Assembly: GCA_005878665.1 (NCBI GenBank)
Contig: VBLR01000150.1
Span: 1 to 25,941 of the forward strand
DNA length: 25,941 nt
Source of the DNA: Methanobacteriota archaeon
Lineage (GTDB): Archaea > Thermoplasmatota > Thermoplasmata > RBG-16-68-12
Direction of reading: 5' to 3'
A model generated the notes under the pieces. That model was not told the origin of the DNA. It searched no databases and saw nothing but the letters and a program-made list of their open reading frames with translations. The position numbers and the translations under genes are program-made. Positions 7,001 through 13,069 of this stretch are shown in pieces (the first letter of the stretch is position 1; each line of letters opens with the position of its first letter).

Positions 7001-8843
7001 CCCAAGTGTTTGGGGCCGTGAAAGTCTTGTAGGTGATCTGGCCCGCGGTCGTACCCCATACGAGGAGTCCCTTACTCCCCGTATTCTCCCAGGCGAAGTC
7101 GAAGGCACGCGTTTGCACGGCGTCGTAGGCGGAGTCGTGCAGGTTCAAGTTCGCCCAAGCACTACCGGTCCAGTAGCAAGTGTTGAGGTTATAGTTTTCC
7201 TGCACGACGCCAAGCAGCATGTCGTCCGCGGTCGACAGCGGATTCGCCTTCAGGGACATCCAGAAGATTCTTTGGGTAGGGCCGTTTCCGGACGCACATG
7301 TAAATTGCGTGGCCCCGCTCCAGCTCGACGTGTACTCCTTTGAGATGACTTCCGTCGAGCCGGCCACGGCGGCGACGGCGAGCAAATTCCCGGAGTTTGA
7401 TTCCCACGCGATTGCAATCTGGCGGTACTGAGGGCTCTCCATATTGGCGGTAATTTCGGTGTTCGACCCCCAGTTGCTGCCGTCCCAGATCCACGCGTTC
7501 GCGTCGTCGTTGAGGTCGTCTCCACCGATCATCCCGACGAGGTCGCTCCCCTTCTTTGAGGCGAGCCCGATTAGGGTGTATTGGACATCGGTCGCGTGGC
7601 CCGCGTCGTCGAGGTATTGCTCAAGTCCCCATGCGCCGCCGGAATACGTCCTGTAGGCAATGTCTTGGGTCGTGTCCGCCGACAAAACACCGTACACGAG
7701 AAGGAAGTCACCGCTGAGTTGCTCGAACGCTACATCGAACCGTTGGTCGGGACTGCCCGGAGTCGAGGACCAAACCTGCCCGAGATTGGTCGACACAGTG
7801 CAAGACGGTGTGCATACATATCCGTCGAGCCACCCGTCGTCACTCACCGTCACGAAGATTCGCGTCGTCGGGACCACCGGGGACCAGGCCATTCGGATCG
7901 CCCGGACCGGGCTACCCGACGTCCCCTGTTCCACCTCGGCCCCCCACGAGGATCCATCCCATGTCCTGGTCTTCGGACACCGCAGGAGGGAGGTCGCGCA
8001 CGCTCCCGTGTTGGAGCGGTACGCGATTCCCGCCTCCGTGGAACTCGCGGTCTCGCGATATTGGATGAACAAATCGTTTGCGGACTGGATGTCCGTCGGA
8101 AATACCCCCGACACCTTGCTCCCGGTGGTAATCGTTTCCGTGGACGCCTGCGTGTTCGAGGGCGCATCAGTGAACTGGTCTTGGAACACGGTGTACCAGC
8201 AGCCGTCTGAGTTTGTCGCATCGCAGGCCGTCTGACCCGAAACGTCGCCGGCCCGGACGACCTTCCGCTGTTGGTTGTAAATGGTTGTCGGTGCGTTGGA
8301 AATTGGATCGATCTGAGTCGTGGCGGTCTGCGGGCCGGACTGCTGCCAAGGCACCGATAGCGGAGAGGATGCGGACGAGACTCGGAAGGAGGCGGTCAGG
8401 GGCGCAAAGGCTCGGACGACTGTGGTCGAATCGACGGACCCCCAGAAGTCGCCCGACTCGACGTACAGGTTCGAGGCGTTCAGCGTGATGGAGAATTCCA
8501 CCGCGTGATAGCCAAGGGCGACCGTCACCGGGGATAGGGGAGTCCAATCCCATTGTCCGGGGAACGATCCGGAGAAGGAGAGCAGGGCCGACTGGGTGAC
8601 CGTGCCGTCCTTCCCACGGATCTCGACGAGCCGGTCCGCCCCGATCCCGCCAATCGAGTACCCGCTAAAGGTACTGTTGTCCAAGTCGAGGAAGATTCGA
8701 AGGACATCTTCTCCGAGGACCGGAGGGCGATTGTCCGGGCCGATGTACAGGCTCGCCAGCCGTCCGGCATAGGGTGCCGGGAACGAGCTCGGGATCGTCG
8801 TGTTGAGCCAGAAGTCCGTGCCTCCTGAGAACCCGTAGTCCAC
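4044..8843 (-). CDS. Giant surface protein, ectodomain part (3' part of a frameshifted gene)
   Basis: This frame carries about 1,600 residues continuing the protein that begins at 11797. It opens with the second half of a CBM9/DOMON-like domain (DVLRIFLDLDNSTFSGYSIG, then GIGADRLVEIRGKDGTV), matching a complete copy of the same domain in the upstream frame. Next come two long homologous repeats rich in WDGSxWG-type beta motifs, each with a CTPSC pair, separated by a jelly-roll-like region; a further beta-rich segment follows. The fold is probably beta-propeller or sialidase-like (inference). The C-terminus has IPEFGELLFP, a hydrophobic helix and a basic RTRSRPKR tail, like PEF/PEFG-CTERM sorting signals. 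Translation could begin at GTG 8843 only if the two parts are separate. I consider it one gene with 8525-11797, broken near 8844-8849. Confidence 0.7.
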   Translation of the reverse strand: MDYGFSGGTDFWLNTTIPSSFPAPYAGRLASLYIGPDNRPPVLGEDVLRIFLDLDNSTFSGYSIGGIGADRLVEIRGKDGTVTQSALLSFSGSFPGQWDWTPLSPVTVALGYHAVEFSITLNASNLYVESGDFWGSVDSTTVVRAFAPLTASFRVSSASSPLSVPWQQSGPQTATTQIDPISNAPTTIYNQQRKVVRAGDVSGQTACDATNSDGCWYTVFQDQFTDAPSNTQASTETITTGSKVSGVFPTDIQSANDLFIQYRETASSTEAGIAYRSNTGACATSLLRCPKTRTWDGSSWGAEVEQGTSGSPVRAIRMAWSPVVPTTRIFVTVSDDGWLDGYVCTPSCTVSTNLGQVWSSTPGSPDQRFDVAFEQLSGDFLLVYGVLSADTTQDIAYRTYSGGAWGLEQYLDDAGHATDVQYTLIGLASKKGSDLVGMIGGDDLNDDANAWIWDGSNWGSNTEITANMESPQYRQIAIAWESNSGNLLAVAAVAGSTEVISKEYTSSWSGATQFTCASGNGPTQRIFWMSLKANPLSTADDMLLGVVQENYNLNTCYWTGSAWANLNLHDSAYDAVQTRAFDFAWENTGSKGLLVWGTTAGQITYKTFTAPNTWGSQIDVAMGSSIHQWVQLRTNPNGGTVKILGAVLEGTSNDLGGIKWDGTTFTVISTNTFTADTSDVSRENFDLEYPAPGGGQLLVRYDWAAVPSTGTNTLQVKGYRGDEDVHVQVLTPPSSWSTRITISATLSTLYTYVLTSSEYNAGAPSIRFVDAAGGDGISSDLWLDLATITTVNYWDRVILMRSLDTSGSTWGAQVILASGRSADSPLVLTRDSAEPSIAIDSSGYLHVVWVSASAAGDQSTLNLVRYTRTTVAYPTQSQLATGGNWQAVTSVDDTSPGYMPTISTDTGGYPHIAWSQSKTVAPEGAEVAYRSNTGTDGINSLKTRSWDGSAWGPEVEQTNAGSPVRVVRSARSPIDPDTSIVVTQGDDAWIDVYVCTPSCTVTSNVGKAGTVYFHPFEVAFEQSSGDALLVWAGSDFDNTHDIGYMTYTSGAWSPVQWYDDTTDTNSGAYGLVELAPKKGSDQIGLVGGDVGQQDITALIWDGSAFTNFVEVNTGSNTPGYENAAIAWESNSGHLLVVSADASSTTCRYMVYTTSWQPASTFTCGGTNTIRYLNLKANPVSTANDMVLSVSDLGSELSTVYWTGSAWNARVSQDPGVDEVDVRSFDFAWEATGSKGLLVYATTAGQLSSKRFTAPSTWTSLPNVGAGANTHRWVQARTNPNPAGAVKILGDVWENTVNDLGAWSWDGSTLTMISTTAFTADTGSIVREAYDLEYRPLIGGYVYYKNQAGGGWKATVSWGPTYTGLSVDVSPQNNYVSLARYQAASTNEIQYTVCKDLSTSNCDSPTEFKRWDGTAGYDTVATGVETTSYPSLVTTYEANGDVWIAYVKVVDGTTRSIQARFLDYPSGGWAAAETVDSISGTIFTRPSIGVDRSNNVHALYVATSGPQLYYNERTTGWGTRAPIDAFTDNPTILLRAPNDVTYGSDSGGLYWKTSTSETYFYYISIPEFGELLFPIAGVLSLVLILGFRTRSRPKRLSDAG
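4830..6080 (-). repeat. Ectodomain repeat copy 2 (about 400 residues)
   Basis: The encoded protein repeats the order seen at 6775-8050: an AYRSNTG-like lead-in, WDGSAWGPEVEQ, GSPVRVVRSARSP, DVYVCTPSCTV, FEVAFEQSSGDALLVW, KKGSDQIGLVGGD, AIAWESNSGHLLVV, LKANPVSTANDMVL, FDFAWEATGSKGLLVY, RFTAPSTW, then ending near REAYDLEY. It is an internal duplication, clearly diverged at the DNA level, so it is not a recent copy. Confidence 0.75.
6775..8050 (-). repeat. Ectodomain repeat copy 1 (about 400 residues)
   Basis: The first copy of the long internal repeat includes WDGSSWGAEVEQ, GSPVRAIRMAWSP, DGYVCTPSCTV, FDVAFEQLSGDFLLVY, KKGSDLVGMIGGD, AIAWESNSGNLLAV, LKANPLSTADDMLL, FDFAWENTGSKGLLVW and RENFDLEY. 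It aligns end to end with the copy at 4830-6080. The paired CTPSC cysteines in both copies suggest an extracellular disulfide. Confidence 0.75.
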
Positions 8844-11797
8844 GTCTGTGCGTCGGGGATTCCGTCGTTGTTGAAATCGAAGGGGAACGGGTCGACGGCA
8901 TCTGGCACTCCGTCCCGGTCCGTGTCGGCAGGGCCTTGCGACTGCGCCGGCACCGGTTGCGGATGTTCCGGGACCGGCGTTCCGTGGAACAGTCGACCGG
9001 TGACGTCCGTGTACAGGAATGTGGAAGTCCCGCTCCGCTGGGCTCCATACCGTCCGAGGTCGATGTTGGGATTGCTCCTCGGCCCGACATCGTTCGTCGT
9101 GTCGGAGGAGAGCGAGGTCCACTCATCGAACGCACCATCGACGCGGGGCGTGGAAGGGACGAATCCGAGATATCCGAGCATCCGAGCGCCTGGGTTCTCT
9201 CGGAGGGAGACGACGCCCGCACCGAGGCCGAACGGATGGACCGCAGGGAGACGCACACCGAACGTCTCTCCAATCGTGGAGGAAAAGTCGCCGAGGACGG
9301 TCAGGTTGGTCGAGCTGCCCACCGCGAGTTGGATTGGTGCGAAGGAGAACGTGACATCCCTTGACATCGGTGCGACCTGGGCGAGCACGTTCGCGCCGTC
9401 GGTCACTTGAAGGAGGGACGATGCGTTGGCCGGGGCGGTCCCTGCGATCTCGACATGGACCGAATCCAAGGCGACAGGTTGGCCGTGCGCCGTCAGCATT
9501 AGCCGGAGTAGGGCCACCCCGTTCCCGGCGATGACGTCCGGAGTCTGCGGGTCGGCCACGACGGAGAGGGTGCCGAGGCCTGGGCTCACGGGGAAGTCCC
9601 CCGTGTCGGTCTGCTCGTCCCAGGAGACGGTGTGGACCGTCGCGATGATCGGAATGGAGGGCGAGACACCGGCGAGCCATTGGGCCTCGGTCTCGATCCG
9701 CGATCCGCTGGCTGCCGCCGGCGTCGCGGTTCCTTTGATCCAACCGTTCCAGTCCCGCTGGTTCCGGTTCGAGTCGAATTCCCATAAGGTGCTCGTGAGG
9801 ACGGTCCCGTTGTGGCCCGAGACCTCCAGCATTCGGTCCGCGCCGAGGCCGTCGATACGGTATCCCGTCGCCGATGACCCGTCGATGTCGACGAAAATGC
9901 GCACCGTGTCCATGGTCTCCGGCGGGGGCCCACCGCCTGCGAGGGCGGATCCCGCGACCTCGACGTAGAAGGCAAAGGGCCCGAGGTTCGGCGTGACTCC
10001 GAACCGGACGACGTCCACGTTCGCGTTGAACACGCCACCCGTAGCCATCGCTTCCGTGGCCACCGAGGCCCAGTCGTTGAACTGACCGTCGATTTGAATC
10101 GGATAGGCGGGACCGTTGTAGGTGGGAACGAAGAATAACGGCATCAGGAGCAGCGCGACGGCCACGAGAGGAATGAGATAGAGCTTCCACCCGGCGTTGC
10201 GCATCGCGCCGCGAAGCCCCACGGCGTGAAAATCGATCGGCCGGTGCCCCCCAAGCCCGTTCGTCAGACCGTTCGTGCGTCCGAGGCCGTTCGTCAACCC
10301 GTTGGTCCGGCCCAAGCCGTTGGTGAGGCCGTTGGTCCGACCCAGGCCGTTCGTGAGCCCGTTCGTTCGTCCGAGTCCGTTCGTCAGTCCGTTCGTCCGG
10401 CCGCGGAGACCGTTTGTGCGGCCCCGCAGCCCGTTCGTCCTCCCGGCCTTCGGCGCCCCGCGCCGCCCGAGGAGGAGGCCATTCGTCAGGCCCCTTTTCG
10501 AAGGCGTCGCTTCGATGGGCTTTGCCGGTCGGGTGGGAGGCCGCTCCTCCGGCGATTTCGGAGGCGGAGACGGCGGCTTGTCGACGGGCTTTGCACGGCT
10601 CTTCTCTTCGCCGAGCTCCTCCTCGACCATCTCTTGAATCGCCGCGTGGCCGAGATCGTCGAGCTCGTCCTCGAGGGTTCGAGTCGGGGTGAACTTCACG
10701 CCACAGTTGGCGCAGGAGGTCGCGTCGATCGCGACGGGGGCCTCGCACATCGGGCACGGGACGGTCGCATCGATCACCTTCGCCGCCTCGGGCTCGCTTT
10801 CGAAGGCGCGGACGCGACTCAATCGCGCCAGATCCGCCTGGCCGAGCTTCGCGTGCAGTTTCGTCTTGAGCACCCAAAGGCCGGGGTACGCCGAGTCGAT
10901 CTGCGCGAGCCGATCGAGCGTCTCCAGGCCGCCCTTCGCGTCGTCGAGCGTCGCCTGGGCGGCGGCCATCGCGAACAGGGCGTCCGCGTCCCGCGGATTC
11001 AGCTTGAGGCGCTCGGTCGCGATCTGCAGGATGAGACGGAGGCGTTGGGCCCGTTCGTCCTGGGATTCGAGGACCCTCCCGCGGCCGACGGACCCTGGCT
11101 CAGCCGGCTTCGCCGGATCCGCTACGACCCGCATGCCGGCCTCGGTCATCTCCAGGACGCGGAAGGTCGGGTCGGGCGCGGTGTCTTTGAGATGGAGGAC
11201 GCCGATCTTCCGGATGATTCGATCGCCGCTCCGGCTCCTCTCGATCTCGATGACGCCGTCGAACGGCTGATGAAGGGTCGTGAGCTGCGGGTTCGAGTGC
11301 ATCTCCTTTTCGAGGAGGACGAGGCTCGTGAACTGGTGGCGATCGAACTTCCTCTTCGCGCTCTGCGCGAACGCATAGACTTGGGTGACTTCGTAGGAGC
11401 TGGTCGCGGGCGACAGGAGCTCGATCACGGCACGTCGAGGTCCGTCTCCGGCCAGGGCCGCGATCGCGCGGCTCAGCGCGACGCCCAGATTCGTCAGGTC
11501 GATCGAGGACCGAATGACGATCCCGCGCTCCTCGATGTCGTGGACCGTTTCCTCGCTCCACGAGTACCAGTCCACGATTCGCAGCCGATTCTCGTTCGTG
11601 ACCGAAACGAGGTTCACGCCGAGGCTCTGAAGCTCGGCAACGACCGCGTCGGGCGATTGCGAGGCGGTAACCACGAGAGCGCTGCCTCCCGCCCGGAGGC
11701 CTTCCGCGAGGAACGTGAGCGCGAAGCGAAGTTTTTCTTGGCCCGGGGGCCCTTGGAGGACGACGCTCGAGCCGACCGGCAGGCCGCCTTGGACCAT
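8525..11797 (-). CDS. Giant KaiC/RAD55-like, TPR, zinc-ribbon transmembrane protein (5' part)
   Basis: From ATG 11797 the order is: a RecA-fold KaiC/RAD55-like domain (about 1-225) with a degenerate P-loop GPPGQEKL and a Walker B-like AVIELLS lacking the usual Asp; two TPR-like helical repeats (about 250-335); a CPMC/CANC zinc ribbon (about 346-368); a Pro/Lys/Glu linker; the RTNGL repeats (about 450-516); a membrane helix starting WKLYLIPLVAVALLL (about 537-558); a CBM9/DOMON-like domain opening IDGQFNDWAS; an Ig-like stretch; a second CBM9/DOMON-like domain starting VDGAFDEW; and a calcium-type DTDRDGVPDAVDPFPFD segment. Past about 8849 the frame turns into an Arg/Ser-rich tail, while the domain continues in the frame of 4044-8843. 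It follows the winged-helix gene at 11841. The role is probably sensing or signalling (inference). Confidence 0.72.
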   Translation of the reverse strand: MVQGGLPVGSSVVLQGPPGQEKLRFALTFLAEGLRAGGSALVVTASQSPDAVVAELQSLGVNLVSVTNENRLRIVDWYSWSEETVHDIEERGIVIRSSIDLTNLGVALSRAIAALAGDGPRRAVIELLSPATSSYEVTQVYAFAQSAKRKFDRHQFTSLVLLEKEMHSNPQLTTLHQPFDGVIEIERSRSGDRIIRKIGVLHLKDTAPDPTFRVLEMTEAGMRVVADPAKPAEPGSVGRGRVLESQDERAQRLRLILQIATERLKLNPRDADALFAMAAAQATLDDAKGGLETLDRLAQIDSAYPGLWVLKTKLHAKLGQADLARLSRVRAFESEPEAAKVIDATVPCPMCEAPVAIDATSCANCGVKFTPTRTLEDELDDLGHAAIQEMVEEELGEEKSRAKPVDKPPSPPPKSPEERPPTRPAKPIEATPSKRGLTNGLLLGRRGAPKAGRTNGLRGRTNGLRGRTNGLTNGLGRTNGLTNGLGRTNGLTNGLGRTNGLTNGLGRTNGLTNGLGGHRPIDFHAVGLRGAMRNAGWKLYLIPLVAVALLLMPLFFVPTYNGPAYPIQIDGQFNDWASVATEAMATGGVFNANVDVVRFGVTPNLGPFAFYVEVAGSALAGGGPPPETMDTVRIFVDIDGSSATGYRIDGLGADRMLEVSGHNGTVLTSTLWEFDSNRNQRDWNGWIKGTATPAAASGSRIETEAQWLAGVSPSIPIIATVHTVSWDEQTDTGDFPVSPGLGTLSVVADPQTPDVIAGNGVALLRLMLTAHGQPVALDSVHVEIAGTAPANASSLLQVTDGANVLAQVAPMSRDVTFSFAPIQLAVGSSTNLTVLGDFSSTIGETFGVRLPAVHPFGLGAGVVSLRENPGARMLGYLGFVPSTPRVDGAFDEWTSLSSDTTNDVGPRSNPNIDLGRYGAQRSGTSTFLYTDVTGRLFHGTPVPEHPQPVPAQSQGPADTDRDGVPDAVDPFPFDFNNDGIPDAQTWTTGSQEARTSGSTRRSRARSRHPMPDGWRACTSARTIALRSSEKMSFESSSTWTTVPLAGTRLAGSGRTGSSRSVGRTARSPSRPCSPSPDRSPDNGIGLPYPR
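10250..10442 (-). repeat. Short tandem repeats encoding RTNGL units
   Basis: The minus strand encodes two copies of RTNGLRG (21 bp each), then five copies of RTNGLTNGLG (30 bp each), in the cytoplasmic linker between the zinc ribbon and the membrane helix. The plus strand shows the matching periodic CCGTTCGT-type motif. The DNA copies differ at synonymous positions, so the protein pattern appears to be under selection or to be an older expansion. Confidence 0.9.
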
Positions 11798-11840
11798 CGT
11801 GTCGAATCCGGGGATCCCGGTGGCGAGCCGCGGCGTGGAA

Positions 11841-12461
11841 TCATTCCTCCAACGGACGAGTCAGGCCGCAGCGCAACGCGAGGTCCGGATGCGCACCGAT
11901 CGCGTCCCGGAGGGCGGCCTGGAAGACTCCTTTCGCCGAGTTCGCGCCGAGCCCTTGGGCGCACACGCTCCAGAGATCCCGATGGACCGCCGCGACGAGT
12001 TCCCTCAGACGGTCCAGGCCCGCCTCGGTCCCATCGAGCATCTGCTCGAAGACGGCCTTGCGGAGCTCCTGATGGTTCGTCGTGAGACGATGTTCCATCT
12101 CAATCTCGATCGCCGGCGTGCCGACGTACCGAATCCGCTCAAACAGGGAATGGAAGTAGGCGACGTAGAAGTCGATCACTTCCCGAAGAGGTCCGGCCTC
12201 CTCCTCGAGATTCACCTCGAATCGAAGGTGGGGGGACCGCAGTCGATATTCGAACGTGCGGGCGTCGTGCGGCCGACGATCGACGAGTCCGAGATCCGAG
12301 AAGCGTTGCAGGAATTTCGAGGCCGTCGTGATGTGGATGTCGAGCGACCGCGCGACTTCGCTGGAAAGATGCCAGTCGCCGTCGCGGAGCGCGCGGAGGA
12401 TCGTGACGCTGTGCTCGCCGGAGAGCAGAAGAATTGCTTGTCGGAAGGTCTGCTGGTCCAT
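11841..12461 (-). CDS. Winged-helix transcriptional regulator (ArsR/TrmB-like)
   Basis: This predicted DNA-binding regulator has 206 residues from ATG 12461. The N-terminal winged helix includes AILLLSGEHSVTILRALRDG, LSSEVARSLDIHITTASKFL as the helix-turn-helix, and a wing ending FEYRLRSPHL. The C-terminal 120 residues are mostly helical (VIDFYVAYFHSLFERIRYVG) and may mediate dimerisation or ligand sensing; no known ligand domain is recognised. An in-frame TTG at 12482 would add MIPRFAT; a CAAATAG box centred about 26 bp before 12482 is compatible with either start. Its TGA overlaps an ATG in the pattern ATGA, the usual sign of translational coupling to the following giant sensor gene, so it may regulate or serve that protein (inference). 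Confidence 0.85.
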   Translation of the reverse strand: MDQQTFRQAILLLSGEHSVTILRALRDGDWHLSSEVARSLDIHITTASKFLQRFSDLGLVDRRPHDARTFEYRLRSPHLRFEVNLEEEAGPLREVIDFYVAYFHSLFERIRYVGTPAIEIEMEHRLTTNHQELRKAVFEQMLDGTEAGLDRLRELVAAVHRDLWSVCAQGLGANSAKGVFQAALRDAIGAHPDLALRCGLTRPLEE

Positions 12462-12482
12462 GGTGGCGAACCTCGGAATCAA

Positions 12483-12782
12483 ACGGGCTTCGGGGTGCGA
12501 AGTCTATTTGTCGTGGAGTTGGGGGCTCTTAAGGGATGTCCCGGGATTCTCACGCTCGATTATCTAGGGAAAAAATGAACCGGATTCGGGGCTTCGCGGC
12601 AGTTGCCAAGAGGCAACTTCATCGATCGGCACGCGCCTGCTGCGCGGACACTCAATCCGGTCGTGCTCCGGGCCCAATGCTAAGCAAGGTTGAAGTATGG
12701 GTACCCGATTCGGGCCCCCTACGGCCGTCCCGCCCCGTCGTTAGTCGCCCCTTCGCCCGCGGCCCGGTGCGAGGGACACCCG
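12483..12782. other. Divergent intergenic region with hairpin and AT-rich box
   Basis: About 300 bp separate the minus-strand regulator from rpoK. Besides the regulator promoter, there is a GATTATCTA box near 12558-12566 on the plus strand followed by an A run, and a perfect hairpin AGTTGCC-AAGA-GGCAACT at 12601-12618. No tRNA, 5S or SRP RNA pattern is visible. A small RNA starting near 12588 or a long rpoK leader is possible, but nothing proves either. A plus frame across it has no protein resemblance. Confidence 0.35.
12504..12511 (-). promoter_or_regulatory. TATA-like box for the winged-helix regulator
   Basis: The minus strand reads ACAAATAG, placing a transcription start near 12482. The mRNA would either start on the TTG at 12482 or carry about a 20-nt leader before ATG 12461. 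It is the only AT-rich box close to the gene. Confidence 0.4.
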
Positions 12783-12956
12783 ATGCGTTACACGCGATTT
12801 GAGAAGGCTCGCATTATCGGAGCGCGAGCGCTCCAAATCAGCATGGGATCGCCGATTCTAATCGACGTGCCGAGCGGGGTCGTGGATCCGATCGAGATTG
12901 CGTGGATTGAGTTCAACAGCGGAGCGATTCCAATCACCGTGAAACGTGAGATGTAG
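12783..12956 (+). CDS. rpoK: DNA-directed RNA polymerase subunit K (RpoK/RPB6)
   Basis: RpoK is the small omega/RPB6-like subunit that helps assemble archaeal RNA polymerase by clamping the largest subunit. The product is 57 residues, normal for archaeal RpoK, and almost all of it is family signature: YTRFEKARIIGARALQISMG, then SPILIDVPSG, DPIEIAWIEF and a GAIPITVKRE end. The start is ATG 12783, directly before the conserved YTRFEKAR; an upstream in-frame start at 12690 would add 31 Pro/Arg-rich residues without resemblance. GAGGG about nine bases upstream is a plausible ribosome binding site. It stands alone rather than in the ribosomal-protein cluster often seen in other archaea. Confidence 0.93.
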   Translation: MRYTRFEKARIIGARALQISMGSPILIDVPSGVVDPIEIAWIEFNSGAIPITVKREM

Positions 12957-12970
12957 GCCCGTTCCGGGCC
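12956..12970 (+). other. Hairpin directly after rpoK
   Basis: A perfect GGCCCG-TTC-CGGGCC hairpin begins on the last base of the rpoK stop codon. It is not followed by a T run, so it is not a typical archaeal terminator; it may protect the 3' end or be chance in GC-rich DNA. Confidence 0.35.
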
Positions 12971-13008
12971 GAGGCCATGCTCCGGAAGCAGCAGCCCGGT
13001 GCGTAGAG

Positions 13009-13016
13009 TTTATATA
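13009..13016 (+). promoter_or_regulatory. TATA box for hsp20
   Basis: TTTATATA is the best TATA match in the window, preceded by the purine-rich GTAGAG that could act as the BRE. It predicts a start near 13039 and a leader of about 30 nt containing GAGGTGA, a ribosome binding site seven bases before ATG 13070. The strong box fits a highly inducible gene. Confidence 0.75.
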
Positions 13017-13069
13017 GAACCGCATACACATTATTGACCGCGAAAAAGGCCTCTTTGAGGTGACGCACC

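Noticed and set aside
10674..10695. A tRNA T-arm-like GGTTCGAGTC stretch
   Set aside because: It lies inside the zinc-ribbon coding sequence (KFTPTRTLED) and no acceptor, D or anticodon arm can be drawn around it.
10226..12085. A 619-codon open frame on the plus strand
   Set aside because: It is antisense to the KaiC-like/TPR/zinc-ribbon gene; its Arg/Glu/Val-rich product shows no domain, while the opposite strand has clear motifs.
12690..12782. A longer N-terminus for RpoK
   Set aside because: The extra 31 residues are Pro/Arg-rich and not found in RpoK proteins; the conserved sequence begins right after ATG 12783.
12956..12970. A hairpin terminator after rpoK
   Set aside because: The stem is perfect but no T run follows, so calling it a terminator is not supported; it is listed only as a hairpin.
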